DNA of 64,000 nucleotides from Loripinus fragilis (GCA_964019695.1 OZ026531.1:6023701-6087700); one strand, 5' to 3'. Counted from the stretch's first letter, positions 1 to 10,320 are shown. Numbers and translations are program-made. The notes: a model not told the origin generated them from the letters alone.

Positions 1-1429
1 AGCTCAGGAGTTTCCACTGTGTTTACCCATATGAGATAATTCTATCTCAATACCCCGTACAAACCTGTGGACAAGATAAAAAAAACAGAACAGCCGCCCA
101 TCGAAAGACGTGTGGCATTGTCACAATAAAGTGATGTAACCATGATATGGCACATCTCAGCGTATTCAGTAACTTCTGGTTTCAAAATGCCATACTTTAA
201 AGTGAGCAAGAAAAAGAAATTTGTGTCAGGATAGGATAGAAAAATCCGTCCCCCAGGATCACCGTTGTCATCACTGGGCAAGCTTCCCGATGCTGAACGG
301 TGATCCTCGGGACCGACTTTTCTATCCCACCCTCACACTCATGATAGACTCTTATATTATTATTGTTGATCTGAAGAAAAAAGTGTAGCCAGATGGAAGC
401 CTGGAAGTCCGGTCTTCTAATTCATTAAACCTTTATTCTTTTCTTTATTAACCCACATTATTTGATGTTGTCCAATTCTCTCTGTTTTACAAAAGATGTA
501 AGTACTATATAGATCTAATGGGAAAAAATATATATTAATGGTTCCAAATATATCATGTGTCAAGTGAGAAAATGCCTTTAGCAAGTCGATGCACATAATC
601 TTGGGCGCCTTGCATTTGCGCTTTTTTTGCAATTAGCAATATCTTATGCGCACTTTTTGCGGTTTCAATTGGGCACTATTTTCACACCCCAATCAGGAGC
701 AATTAGTGATTAGTGGTTGTGATACAATGACTTAGTACAGCCAACCGTACAGGTGAGATATGTACTTAGTGATTTTATCCTTTTCTCTCTTAATTTGAAT
801 CATGAAATGTACTCTCATCCAACCATTTTCATATTTATTGACATTTTGAAAAATGTCTAAGCAACAACATATCTTGACTCGGAATCCAAAGAAGAGGGAC
901 AAGAAAGAAAAAAAAATAATTTCTTAATGAAGTAGTACTGACAGTAATTTTTAAAACTAAGAAATCTCTAGTTTGGACTCTATTAAAATGGTTGGCTACA
1001 GTTTCTTTGTTAAAACTGAATAAAGTGCTTTTAAACCTGACTAAACTTTTATTTGTGTATGTGTAAAAACTTACAGATAGTGCTTATAACTGGCTAAACT
1101 TTTATTTGAAAATGTGTAAAAACTTTAAATCTGACAATTTAATATGTTACATGTATAGCTAGCTGTAACGGATTTCAACTACCTTAATTACCCATAATTA
1201 ATTTTTAATGAGGTGTGAAAAAAGTGCGCAAATGATATGCAGAATCGTGCGCAAATAAAGAAATTAAAGTGCGCAAAAGATATACTGAAGTGCACAAATG
1301 AAAAGCGCCATAATTTTCTTGATCAGACTGTGTCAGTGCTCTGGACTGACCTGAGTCCTAGCTTGGCACATATACCTTTATATTTTTCTAGTGGAATGTT
1401 TTCACATGCTTCTTTTCCTTTTCTTGCAG
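1..1429. other. Intron of the spectraplakin gene (5' side unseen)
   Basis: No coding exon is recognised before the acceptor at 1428-1429. The first half of the GAR domain must lie on an exon left of the window. The stretch holds the hairpin element at about 160-400, a twofold direct repeat near 1042-1125, and G/C-poor sequence with several GTGCGCAAA words at 1222-1275 that are partly inverted relative to 620-665. The short ORFs here have no recognisable similarity and are treated as chance. Confidence 0.6.
160..400. mobile_element. Hairpin MITE, family with a second copy near 54.2-54.5 kb
   Basis: Arms at 226-274 and 295-336 are inverted repeats around the word GATAGAAAAATCCGTCCC and the word GGATCACCGTT. 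The second copy at about 54,185-54,470 shares the arms and the flanks, including AGTGAGCAAGAAAAAGAA and ATCTATCATGAGTGTG, so the element is wider than the hairpin. The exact ends are not fixed. Confidence 0.7.
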
Positions 1430-1547
1430 TTTGGTGAAAAGAGTGCCATTCGTTTAGTTAGGTTCTTAAACAGTACTGTGATGGTTAGAGTGGGTGGGGG
1501 ATGGATCACCCTGGAAGAATTTTTAGAAACAAATGATCCTTGTCGAG
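1430..1547 (+). CDS. Spectraplakin exon: second half of the GAR (GAS2) domain, partial gene
   Basis: The exon follows a good acceptor (TTTTCTTGCAG) and ends at a consensus donor (GAG|GTAAGT). It starts in phase 0 and ends after the first base of a codon. The translation begins [20 protein letters not shown], then [19 protein letters not shown]. The VMVRVGGGW...L.EFL...DPCR pattern is the hallmark of the GAS2-related domain, which binds microtubules, and NDPCR followed by KGRTN in a later exon fits spectraplakins (MACF1, dystonin, Drosophila Shot) better than GAS2-like proteins. Spectraplakins are giant actin-microtubule linkers; here only the 3' end is present and the actin-binding, plakin and spectrin-repeat parts lie upstream of the window. 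The family assignment is strong; the exact orthologue (MACF1 versus dystonin) is not meaningful for an invertebrate. Confidence 0.93.
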
Positions 1548-2642
1548 GTAAGTTGATAATGGATATTTTTCTTGTCTAACTACAAAAACATTTGTTGTGA
1601 TGCAAAAATCAATCAGTTATCTCTTTTTATATTATTTTTCTTCCTCTATGTTTGACTTGCTTGACTTATCTTAAGACAGAAACATATTGAAATCGGACAT
1701 TTTATTAAAAATAAAATACTTTTACTTATTGAAATTGTTGTTAAAAGAACTCAGCAAATAATCAAACCTAATTAAATGGAGACTCATTCTGAGAAAACCT
1801 GACTGTGTTGCATGCAAACAAAGATATAGATCAGCCAATGCATCACACTTACATGAAAGTATTATGTCTGACCTTGCTTCATGCAAAATTTCAACATTTT
1901 CATTGGTCTTTGTAGCTGAACAGATTGGTTTGAGTCTTAGGCATGCTTTCTCAATGTCGGCCCAATTAAGATTTCCATTTAAAGTCAAGTCAACCTGATA
2001 AAGATTGAATTTTTTCTGGAGTTTTCAATAGGCTTTTTGCAAGTTTTATGGGTTTTTTTTGTTTTGCGTTTAGTATTCATGTCAAGTCAATCAAACCTTG
2101 TGAAGTTTTGAGTGCAGGGTTCGCACAGGCTTGAAAAGTACTTGAATTTAGAGGGCTTTCTTGAAAAGTCCTTGAAAATTAAATATGCCTTGAAAAGTAC
2201 TGGAAAATCACTCAAAGGCATTGAAAAGTCCTTGAATTCTTCTATTTTCTGTAGGACATAACACTGTTGATAGAGATCTAAATCAGTATAAAATTGTTGT
2301 GTCTTTATTTGGTGCAGCAAATGCTGCACCAAATAAAGGCACAACAATTTTATACTAATTGTCTAGTACTAATTTCTCCATTATCTCAGTCTAGCACTTC
2401 TGAAGTAGAATTTTAACACTTAAATCAGGATTTTTCATAAACTTTTAGTCCTTGAAAAGTGTAGGATAGTCTTGAAAAGTCCTTGAATTCTACTCAAACT
2501 TGCCTGTATGAACCCTGGAGTGGATAGTATGTCAGATCTAGTCACTTTATACATTTTGATGGGGAGTCACTATTTTGTTTTGTTAAGTACAAGACAATAT
2601 AAATTATTCAGAATTGTATTTATTGATGACTGATTGTTACAG
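1548..2642. other. Intron containing a MITE
   Basis: The intron runs between the GAR exon and the candidate 54-nt exon. The only structured item is the 403-bp element at 2115-2517. Confidence 0.5.
2115..2517. mobile_element. MITE with CAGGGTTC termini and 5-bp target duplication
   Basis: The element starts CAGGGTTCGCACAGGC and ends GCCTGTATGAACCCTG, which are inverted repeats. It is flanked by GAGTG on both sides (2110-2114 and 2518-2522). Inside, words such as CTTGAAAAGTCCTTGAA repeat many times, and the centre (about 2291-2350) is a long near-perfect hairpin around TTTGGTGCAGCA. A 419-bp sister copy is at 23,393-23,811. The 5-bp duplication is like that described for the hAT5 group, but no transposase is present. 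Confidence 0.85.
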
Positions 2643-2696
2643 GCTTTGAAAGAAAAATGAAAAGAGCTATAAATTTATACGAGGAACTTGCAGTTA
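2643..2696 (+). CDS. Candidate cassette exon inside the GAR domain (54 nt)
   Basis: A 54-nt stretch lies between an acceptor (TTGTTACAG) and a strong donor (GTAAGTG). It is phase 1-1, so it can be included or skipped. If included, it puts 18 extra residues, GFERKMKRAINLYEELAV, between NDPCR and KGRTN of the GAR domain; if skipped, the flanking exons rejoin as NDPCRAKGRTN, which is the family sequence. The peptide is charged and looks helical. I know of no such insert in vertebrate spectraplakins. It could be a pseudo-exon, since the polypyrimidine tract is weak. Confidence 0.4.
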
Positions 2697-4262
2697 GTAA
2701 GTGTGGAATGATTCTAAAAATGTCTTAGAATGGGGAACTACTTGAATGTTAATACTTTGTCACAGCCTTAGATAAGACAATATTTTTAATCTTTCTTGTC
2801 TATGGGTGAAAAAATTGTTTTGGTGCTCATTGGAAGCGTCTCATTCAGACACTTCATGTGAGTACTCACAACATATATTTTCAAATAGAAGTTTAAAAAA
2901 ACACTCAAAATAACAATGGGCTCCTTTAAGTTAAGTAAATACTCAGTTAAGTATTGATGTTTCAACATGAATTTTTAAATGTTAAATAACTTGCCAGGCT
3001 TAGTGCAGTACATATGGACAAAGATTTGTTGTGATCTAGAGAATACAGGAAGCAAATTTGATTTTAAGAAATTCGCAACATTATTAGTAACCTAGAAAAT
3101 CAATACTTAACTAAGGAAGTACTTAGCAGTAAGGGGGCTTTGAAATTTTTGGCCCTGGTTGCCTATCTTATCTAGAGCTGTGTAAACTTGTGGATTGGAT
3201 CTAGAAATCAAAGGAAAATGTATTAATTCAGATAGCTAGGTGGTTTAGATGGGTAAAACATTAAGAGCTTAACGAGAACCTTTTAAGAGGGAGTACAGAT
3301 TTTCAAATAAAACAGTCAGATTTGAGATTTTGTGGAGACTCAAACAGGGTCAGTACCAACATGCAACCTCAGATTTCTGATGGATTATTGTCAGTTTTGG
3401 CATTTCACTTGTAAACTATCTTGATTTGTGGACATGTACTCCCTTTTGAAAAGGACTCGATCTTAAACTAACAGATTCTTACAGAATTTAGTTGTTTTTT
3501 CTCAAATTTCTGTGGGTAAAAGATATATATGATTTTATCAGGGCTGTGGATAAATTCATATTAAACATGAACGGTTTATTTTTTTAGAAACTGTGGCTTC
3601 TCATTGGAGGCACATCATCGATACACTTCCAATGAGTAATATTGTTATTGTTTTCTTGAAAAAACATTGAGAATATAAAGGAGTATACTGTGCAGTCTCT
3701 TTACACTGCTAAATTTGAAGTCCACAATTGTGTTTTATATCCTAGCTTAGTACTGGTTCAACCCAGGAAGACCCGTCCCTATATAACTGAAAGATTGTTG
3801 ATGGGATGTAAAGAATCAAATCAAACAAACAAAATTGTGTTTTAATGGGACAATTTTACAAAGAGTTACGGGACAATGGGGTTTGTCAACAGACGACAAA
3901 AGTTGCCGCTAGCAAGGAAAGAGTAAAAACAAATACATAGATAAAATATAAACCCAAGGTCATTCACAGCTCTGATAAAGTAAATGGTGCATGTTTTTTA
4001 ATGGGAAGTTTTGTCTAATTTGATGGTGATCCAGATTACTTTGTTTTATAGCCAAATTTCAGCTTCCAGAAAAAGATAATCATCGCTCAGTGAATAATTT
4101 TAATTGAGATATCTCAAATAATTTCTAAGAGATTATTCACGGATACCTCTGTGCCTTGTAGCTGTAGACTCAAGCTGACTTTGCTTGACTGTTACGTAAG
4201 ATAAACAATTTTGAAAATCCATATATCCCTGGTACAATGAATAACCTAATTTTTCTTCACAG
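2697..4262. other. Intron, unannotated AT-rich sequence
   Basis: No exon is recognised. Degraded pieces of the CATATGTT hairpin family occur near 2815-2900 and 3595-3660, and a SINE tail lies at 3736-3830. Confidence 0.5.
3736..3830 (+). mobile_element. SINE 3' tail fragment
   Basis: It matches the 3' half of the full SINE at 7314-7516: CTTAGTACTGGTTCAACCC, then GACCCGTCCC, GAAAGATTGTTGATGGGA and a CAAACAAACAAA end. The tRNA-related head is missing. Confidence 0.75.
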
Positions 4263-4430
4263 CAAAAGGAAGAACAAATTATGATCTCAGAAAGTCATTG
4301 TCGGGATTGAATTCTCCTGGTGGACCAAACTCGCCCAACGACACGTCTTTCCGGTCACGGAGCGGCAGTGGAACTTTTGGATACCAATCACGACATAATG
4401 ACACAGGTTACGCATCTTCAGTTTCTTCAG
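4263..4430 (+). CDS. Spectraplakin exon: end of the GAR domain and start of the Ser/Gly-rich tail
   Basis: This 168-nt phase 1-1 exon follows TTTTTCTTCACAG and ends at TCAG|GTATTA. Read after the GAR exon it gives AKGRTNYDLRKSLSGLNSPG, then GPNSPNDTSFRSRSGSGTFG and YQSRHNDTGYASSVSSG. KGRTN-x-[DE]LR continues the GAR domain as in MACF1 and Shot, but the conserved FIL(P/A)(E/D)G stretch that normally follows is replaced by a Ser/Gly/Asn-rich linker. Several S-P sites and S-R-S words are typical of the disordered, phosphorylated, microtubule-lattice-binding tail of spectraplakins. Confidence 0.88.
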
Positions 4431-4439
4431 GTATTAATC

Positions 4440-5240
4440 GTAAGTTAAAGGTCAAGCCAAAGGTCACCGCATCAGTTTGGGTTAGGCTTGGGTTGCACAC
4501 CTTGCTTTTAAGGGTGGGAAAATAATGTTAAAGGTCAATGGTGAGTAAGAAAACGTATCGTCAGATTCGATTTGTAAGTTCAAGGTCAAGCCAAAGGTCA
4601 CGGCATCAGTTTGGGTAAGGCCTTGCTTTTAAGTGTGGGAAAATAATGTTAAAGGTCACCATATCTGTTGGGTTAAGCTGGGGTTGCACACTTTGCTCTA
4701 ATAGGTCAATGTTATGAGAGTACAATTTGTAAGTTCAAGGTCAAGCCAAAGGACACTGCATCAGTTTGGGTTAAGCTTGGATTGCACATCATGCTTTTAA
4801 GTGTGGGAAAATAATGTTAAAGGTCACCATATCTGTTGGGTTAAGATGGGGTTGTTTACCATGCTTTAATAGCTCAATTTTGTGAGAAAAAATATATCTT
4901 CAGATACAATCATAAGTTTAAGATCAAGCTAAAGGTCACTGCGTCAGTTTGGGTAAGGCTAGGGTTGCACACCTTGCTTTTAAGGGTGGTAAAATAATGA
5001 TATTTAAAGTTTCCCACATCTGTTTGGGTTGTTAAGTTGGCTTTTCACACCTTGCTTTAATAGGTCAATGGTGGGAATGAAAATGTATCTCATTTTGTAA
5101 GTTCAAGGTCAAACCAAATGTGACCACATCTGTTTGGTTGAATTTGTACACCTTGCTTTTATAGATCAATGGTGGGAAAATAAACAATTTTTCAGTTCAA
5201 GGTCGAACTCAAGGTCACATTGTCTGTATAGGCTATATTG
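4440..5240. repeat. Degenerate tandem array of about 130-180-bp units with AGGTCA words
   Basis: Units start about 4440, 4573, 4730, 4910 and 5098. Shared words in order are TAAGTTCAAGGTCAAGCC, AAAGGTCACNGCATCAGTTT, TTGCACACCTTGCTTTTAAG and GTGGGAAAATAATGTTAAAG. At least a dozen AGGTCA hexamers occur, several as TTCAAGGTCA or TTAAAGGTCA. The array begins ten bases after the splice donor. Confidence 0.8.
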
Positions 5241-5464
5241 GCATTGCATACAAATTCTTTTTAGGGTAAAACAATCATATGTGTTTTAAAGTTTTAAATG
5301 CATACATGGATGAATGAAAGATTATAGTTTATGCAATAGATCAGATTAGGCTAGCTTGTTCTTAACTCTTTGTCTTCTGGGTAATTTTTCATGCTTATTT
5401 GTCGTCTGCTGATTTTTTTTATATTAAAATCAACTTTTTTAAAAAATAAATGATACCATCAGAG

Positions 5465-5575
5465 TATTAAACCGCTTGTATCCAGATCAGCCTGACATTG
5501 TCGGGCCTATTCTGGGTCCAAACAGTTTGCAAAGGTTATCAGCAGACAAGACCAGAAGGGGAAAGGAGTTAATAG
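5465..5575. repeat. Hairpin-MITE remnant (CTGATCTGGGTCC family)
   Basis: Short inverted words around CCAGATCAGCCTGACATTGT and TCGGGCCTATTCTGGGTCC are followed by AAACAGTTTGCAAAGGTTAT. This is a common dispersed hairpin in the window, with other copies near 14.0, 21.9 and 48.1 kb. Confidence 0.6.
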
Positions 5576-6692
5576 GTTTTTGCTAGACTAGATTCTTACA
5601 TTTAGAAGTCAATTTTCTAAAAAGTTTATATCTTTTGACCTACATCATTCATAATTCATTTTTGTTGTCACTTGAATAAATTATAGTTTTATTAAGATTT
5701 TTACATAATTTTGCTTAAATATGTAACAACCTCAAGCATTACTTTGTATTAGACGGACATGGACACAAAGATTCACAATTTAGTAAAATAAATTTGCAAG
5801 AAAACTTGATGTGATCTGGGTCCAAACTATTTGAAGGGGCTATCGGCAGAAGACCAAAGTCGATGCTAGCAACGAAAAGTTAAAACAGATTCATAGTGTA
5901 GATGAAGAAAGTGTGGATCCTGATCAGCTGGCATCATTAGAAACCAACTGATCTGGGTTCACTCGGTTTTGAAAAAGTTATGAGGGCAGTGTGCATATAT
6001 CCAGATTCAAAAGGATGAGGGCCAACTACAATTTATTTTTCTGTACAAAGTTATCTCCCTTTCCACTTGCATATTGTAATCTTTTGTCAAATGAGAAAAA
6101 AAAACCTGTTAGCAATTTTCTGATATTTTTTTTTTTATTTTGAACGTGAATTATCTGAATTTTGAATCTTTGTTGTATCAACTAATATCTTGAAAAAGGC
6201 ATGGGCTTTTACTAACAGTAGGGGCTAAGGGCCGCTTGGTAATGGTATGACCCCTTCTAATAGGCACTTTACGGCTTGTTGCCCGCGACCTACTGACCTA
6301 ATGGTGATGGGCTTTTCACTCAGAACATAAGATTTTTTAAACAAGGTTATTACATTTTTAAATTAGAATGTAAAAACTATAAGGCATTTATACTGTAAAT
6401 CAGGAAATTTTCGCAAGAATTTATTTTAGTGAATAATGTTAATAAAATTAAAAATTCGTGACTATGGCATGATTTACCTATATCAGTAATCGAATGAATG
6501 ATTTCGCCATTTCGCGAGGATTTTATTTCCACTAAACTTTGCATATGCGAAGTTTCCATAAAATAAAACCCTCACAAAACTTTCTGAATTTACAGTAAAA
6601 AATGGTAAGTTCCTGAATTAAGAATGCTTGAGATAGATTTTGTTACCTCCTGCAGTCATTAATGCAAGAATTTTTATTTAATTGAAAGCAAT

Positions 6693-6878
6693 GCAGTAAA
6701 ACGGACACTCTCAAAAAGACCGAAAATTGGTTTTCAAGACCAATTATCGCTTAATGCAGGTCAAAAGTATTGCTGAGCAATCTGCAATATTTTCGACCTT
6801 CATTAAGCTACCATTTGTCATTAAAATCTATCTTTTGTCTATTTTTGAGTGGCTGTTTTACACAGGTTTTACTGTACA
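6693..6878. mobile_element. MITE, CAGTAAAACNG family
   Basis: It begins GCAGTAAAACGGACACTC and ends TACACAGGTTTTACTGTA. Inside are GACCAATTATCGCTTAATGC and the mirrored CATTAAGCTACC. Four better copies (19.4, 49.4, 53.0 and 53.9 kb) start CAGTAAAACCTGTCTTAA next to TA dinucleotides. The terminus and TA target resemble Tc1/mariner-pogo non-autonomous elements. Confidence 0.75.
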
Positions 6879-6879
6879 T

Positions 6880-7036
6880 CGGGTGGGTTTGAGCCTCACT
6901 GGCTTCACTGTGTCGTGTCCTTGAGCAAGACACATTAATCCTGGCTTAGTACTGGTTCAACCCAGGAAGACCCGTTCCGATATAAATGAAAGATTGTTGA
7001 CTGTGATGTAAATAATCCAATCAAACAAACAAAAAA
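6880..7036 (+). mobile_element. 5'-truncated SINE fused to the preceding MITE
   Basis: The sequence from GGTTTGAGCCTCACTGG to the CAAACAAACAAA end matches the full SINE from its B box onward. The A box is missing, and the MITE end lies immediately to the left. Confidence 0.7.
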
Positions 7037-7313
7037 TCAAACTGTACAGTGGGAATATATTGCTTCTCAGCAGATCATTTTGTTAATTAGAAAAAGTATT
7101 AAGAGTTTGTAACAATTTAGAACTTCAATTAAAGGAGGTAACATATCAGACGTAAAAAATCCTATAAAATTTTTCAAAATATACTTGACATGAACCAGTA
7201 ATGTCTTAATATATAGGTATGTTTTAATTATTTGCAATAAGTAAAGGCAGAGTAAAAATTTTGTATTTATCATCATACAGCTCATCATCATCTTCATCAT
7301 CACAACCGATTTG

Positions 7314-7516
7314 TGGGAGCGCAGTGGCTCAGTGGTAGAGTGCTTGACTCAAGACCGAAGGGTAGCGGGTTCGAGCCTCACCGGCGTCACTGCGTTGTGG
7401 TCCTTGAGCAAGACACATTTATCCTAGCTTAGTACTGGTTAAACCCAGGAAGAACCGTCCCGCATAACTGAAAGATTGTTGAGTGGACGTAAAGAATCAA
7501 ATCAAACAAAAACAAA
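7314..7516 (+). mobile_element. tRNA-derived SINE, complete, 12-bp target duplication
   Basis: The head has a pol III A box (TGGCTCAGTGG) and B box (GGTTCGAGCCT) with tRNA-like spacing. A unique body (CCTTGAGCAAGACACATTTA, CTTAGTACTGG) and an (A/C)n CAAACAAA-type tail follow. The flanks ACAACCGATTTG (7302-7313 and 7517-7528) are identical, which shows target-primed insertion. No ORF; it would be mobilised by a LINE in trans. Confidence 0.92.
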
Positions 7517-7734
7517 ACAACCGATTTGAATATTAACTTCCAAACTTCTCAGATTTGAGAAACAATTGTTTTAGGGTTAACATATCACTTGTATACACAT
7601 GACTACAACCCACACTCATTATTTAGAGCATATGGACTATATCATGTGAAAGCCTGATTTGTGCAGACCAGCCTGATTTGTGCAGACCAGCCTGCACATC
7701 TTCACACACTCTGGTCAAAACTTTTGTTATTTGC

Positions 7735-7820
7735 TCTCAGGAAGACGTATCCTGACATGACTGAAAAATTGTTGACTGGGATGTTAAGAATCAAAACAAA
7801 AAAACAAAAAAAAAACGGAA
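7735..7820 (+). mobile_element. SINE tail fragment
   Basis: CAGGAAGACGTATCCTGACA, then GACTGAAAAATTGTTGACTG and an A/C-rich end match the last third of the SINE family. Confidence 0.6.
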
Positions 7821-7854
7821 AAGGGCTAATTAAGAAATTAATTTCAAGTTAAAA

Positions 7855-7858
7855 TTTT

Positions 7859-7889
<31 letters not shown>
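7855..7889. repeat. Homopolymer poly-T/poly-G tract
   Basis: A run of T is followed directly by a run of about 21 G. It lies just left of a complete SINE and could form a G-quadruplex; length is likely unreliable. Confidence 0.9.
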
Positions 7890-7890
<1 letters not shown>

Positions 7891-7974
7891 GCCATGGGTT
7901 CAGCTCAAAGTAAGAGAGACCCTTCAGCAGACGGCAATTTTTGTAAATGGCAGGAAAATGATATCTTACATTCA

Positions 7975-8169
7975 GGGAGCACAGTGGCTCAGTGGTAGAG
8001 TGCTTGACTTGAGACCGAGGGGCAGCTGGTTCAAGCCTCACCGAAGTCACTATGTTGTGTCCTTGAGCAAGGCACATTTATCCTTGCTTAGTACTGGTTC
8101 AACCAAGAAAGACCCTTTCTGACATAACTGAAAGATTGTTGACTTGGATGTAAAGAATCAAACAAACAA
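7975..8169 (+). mobile_element. tRNA-derived SINE, complete, 14-bp target duplication
   Basis: Same family as 7314-7516, with A and B boxes present (B box weakened to GGTTCAAGCCT). The flanks ATATCTTACATTCA (7961-7974 and 8170-8183) are identical. Confidence 0.92.
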
Positions 8170-8535
8170 ATATCTTACATTCATACTGTTTTTCTGTGTT
8201 TTCTTGAGTAGTGAGATCCCTATTCCAGTCCAGCTGGCTAACAAACAGTTACTCATTTGACCTTCACAATTATGGTATATTGGCGTATTGTGATTTGATG
8301 TTGTGAAACCCAAGCTTGCTTTATAACTTCATCACTTTTTCAACAAAAAGCAGCCTTGACCTAGTGGATACACCACTTTGTCTCAAAATTACTATGAAAT
8401 CCAAACAAGTAACAAGTGTAGTTTTCACCCATTTTTATTTGACTCCAAGGAATGCACGCAGTCAGACATTTCATCAATAAAAATCTCGAAGTTTTATTCA
8501 CCTGCATGATTTTCAAAGTGATGTTACCCATGAAA

Positions 8536-8710
8536 GTACAGGCCCTTAGTTAAGAGTGTGTACCAAAAATAGTTTTCTTATTTCTCGACCAAAACATATG
8601 TTGTGGGAACTCAAAATAACCGTCTCAATGAGATGTTTCCTTTGAGCACCCAAAACATATATTAAAAATGATGGGTAAGAAAATGTTTACAATTTTGTTT
8701 ATCTAAACCC
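8536..8710. mobile_element. Hairpin MITE, CATATGTT family
   Basis: Outer arms are CTTAGTTAAGAGTGTGTACC, TTCTTATTTCTCGACCAAAA and their mirror GATGGGTAAGAAAATGTTTA. The centre is AACATATGTTGTGGG...CCGTCTCAATGAGAT, an inverted repeat. More than ten copies or pieces occur in this window. Confidence 0.8.
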
Positions 8711-8807
8711 TTGAAGTCCAATCACTGCTACCACAGACAAAAAATGTGATTTTTTCTTAATTTTCCACGCAAGTAAAGCTTGATATTTATGTCTCCACCC
8801 ATGTTTT

Positions 8808-8995
8808 TGGTGTGACACTGGGCCCCAAAGGGCAGTCAGTAGTAAGTCAGACCACAGATCGAGGGGTTGTGAGTTCGATCCCGGCTGGTCCCATACTTTT
8901 GTGGAGTTTGATCATTAAATAATTTCTATGGTCATTCTCCTCCTTCCGCTGATTCAAGAAGGGTTGTTGTCAGTTTCATTAGTGGCAGTTAAGTA
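8808..8995 (+). mobile_element. Second SINE type (B box plus TTCAAGAAGGG domain)
   Basis: A B-box-like GTGAGTTCGATCCCGGC is followed by CATACTTTTGTGGAGTTTGA and CCGCTGATTCAAGAAGGGTT. The related copy at 17,555-17,835 shares the last two blocks. The central block recalls the conserved domain of mollusc Meta-type SINEs, but I cannot confirm the match. The 3' tail is missing here. Confidence 0.65.
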
Positions 8996-9359
8996 ATAGA
9001 TAAAGGATACTTTTCCGAGGCTTTCTTGTTTAAACCACGAGGTGGGCGTAGCCCACCGAGTGGTTTTAACATAAAGCCGAGGAAAGGTATCCTTTATTTA
9101 GCTTGTAGTATGGCGCAGGCGCAAATAAACACGTGTCACTGACACCTGTCGAAATTTACATTCGCTCCTCCCAGCATACGGCCTAAGCCGTCAATTATAT
9201 TACATTTACCTATGGGTTAATTTGTAGCTATTTAGTAAGTACCCGCCTACATCGCTGTTTAACTAGAATTGGAAGTTAGAGTACGGTTTTAAGCTCCTCC
9301 TTCGTCGTTATTCTGGGGTGTCTGATTTAAACATCAGCAAAGATCAAAGAAAAAAGCAT

Positions 9360-9685
9360 CGGCCATACTACAAATTCATTTTCACAGATTCATCCATTGT
9401 GTCATTCCTTCATTTTAAAAGATATCATATAGTGATGAATATTTCATAAATATCTGAAGTTAAATAGGTCCAATTTGAGCTGGTAAGGGGCATCTGATTT
9501 CTATGAAAATAGGACTATTATAGAATTTTTCAAAGAGTAAAGTACTTGCAATTTATATCCCTTTTTACAGAGTACAACAGCATTGGTGGCAGTTAAATTC
9601 ATTCATTTTCACAGATTCATTCATTCTGTCATTCATTCATTTTAAAAAGGTCATATAGTGATGAATATTTCTGAAATATCTGAGT
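9360..9685. repeat. Direct repeat pair of about 90 bp
   Basis: The segment at 9370-9460 (TTCATTTTCACAGATTCATC, then CATATAGTGATGAATATTTC) recurs at 9595-9685. They are about 230 bp apart. Confidence 0.75.
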
Positions 9686-9714
9686 CAGAAACTTTTCAAA
9701 TCGCAAGTAATAAT

Positions 9715-10200
9715 TATTCATATCAATATTATTATATTAACACGTTTATTTATAAGCTGTCAGTCTAAGATTAGTAAAATGTTCATACCATTAGAAATTA
9801 CTCATAAATATTCATGAAACCATCATGAATTGTTAGAATATTCATAAACTGTCATTCTAAGACCAGTCAAATGCTCATACCAATGAACATTTTGATATTT
9901 ATAAATATTCTGAAATATCATTGATACAATGTATGAATATTCATGATTTCTCAAAATAAATATTCATGAACTATCATTGATGCTTTCTTTGAATATCCTT
10001 AAGTTTTCTGTCTAACGAAAGACTAGTCAAGTGTTCATACTATTTAAAAAATCACCCATACATATTCATGAACTCTCATGGATGCATTGTTTGAATATTC
10101 AAAAAGTGTAATTTTAAGAATATGCAATTTTCTATATCATTGTGCATTTACTCATTAATATTCATGAACTATCATTGATACATTGTTTGAATATTCATGA
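9715..10200. repeat. Degenerate TATTCATGAA repeat block
   Basis: About seven diverged units share AATATTCATGAACTATCATT and GATNCATTGTTTGAATATTC. The block ends at the polypyrimidine tract of the next exon, so the acceptor lies within or beside repeat DNA. Confidence 0.7.
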
Positions 10201-10212
10201 TTTCTCTTGTAG

Positions 10213-10320
10213 CAGGTAGTTCTGGGAATAATTCATTACGCAGAACGCGGGTGACGTCATCCATGGTTAATTTGGCTGGAGGAACAGGATCTAATTCACT
10301 GCATAAAAACCCTGATTTCG
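10213..10320 (+). CDS. Spectraplakin exon: Ser/Asn-rich tail segment
   Basis: This 108-nt phase 1-1 exon follows TTTCTCTTGTAG and ends TTTCG|GTACGT. It codes AGSSGNNSLRRTRVTSSMVN, then LAGGTGSNSLHKNPDFG. The acceptor is a tandem NAGNAG (TAGCAG); the downstream AG would remove one Ala. The R-R-x-R and S-rich composition matches the disordered C-terminal tail of spectraplakins (GSR-type region). No known domain lies in it. Assignment rests on phase continuity, splice signals and composition. Confidence 0.8.

Larger units (their letters stand above)
4431..10212. other. Large intron rich in SINEs and tandem repeats
   Basis: The 5.8-kb intron carries a degenerate AGGTCA-rich repeat array directly behind the donor, MITEs, two complete SINEs with target duplications, a second SINE type and a run of TATTCATGAA repeats before the acceptor. 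No internal exon is recognised. Confidence 0.6.

Noticed and set aside
7314..7385. tRNA genes at the SINE heads (also near 7975, 24,848 and 48,881)
   Set aside because: A and B boxes are present, but the acceptor stem does not close and the tRNA-like part runs into a shared SINE body with target duplications. They are SINEs.
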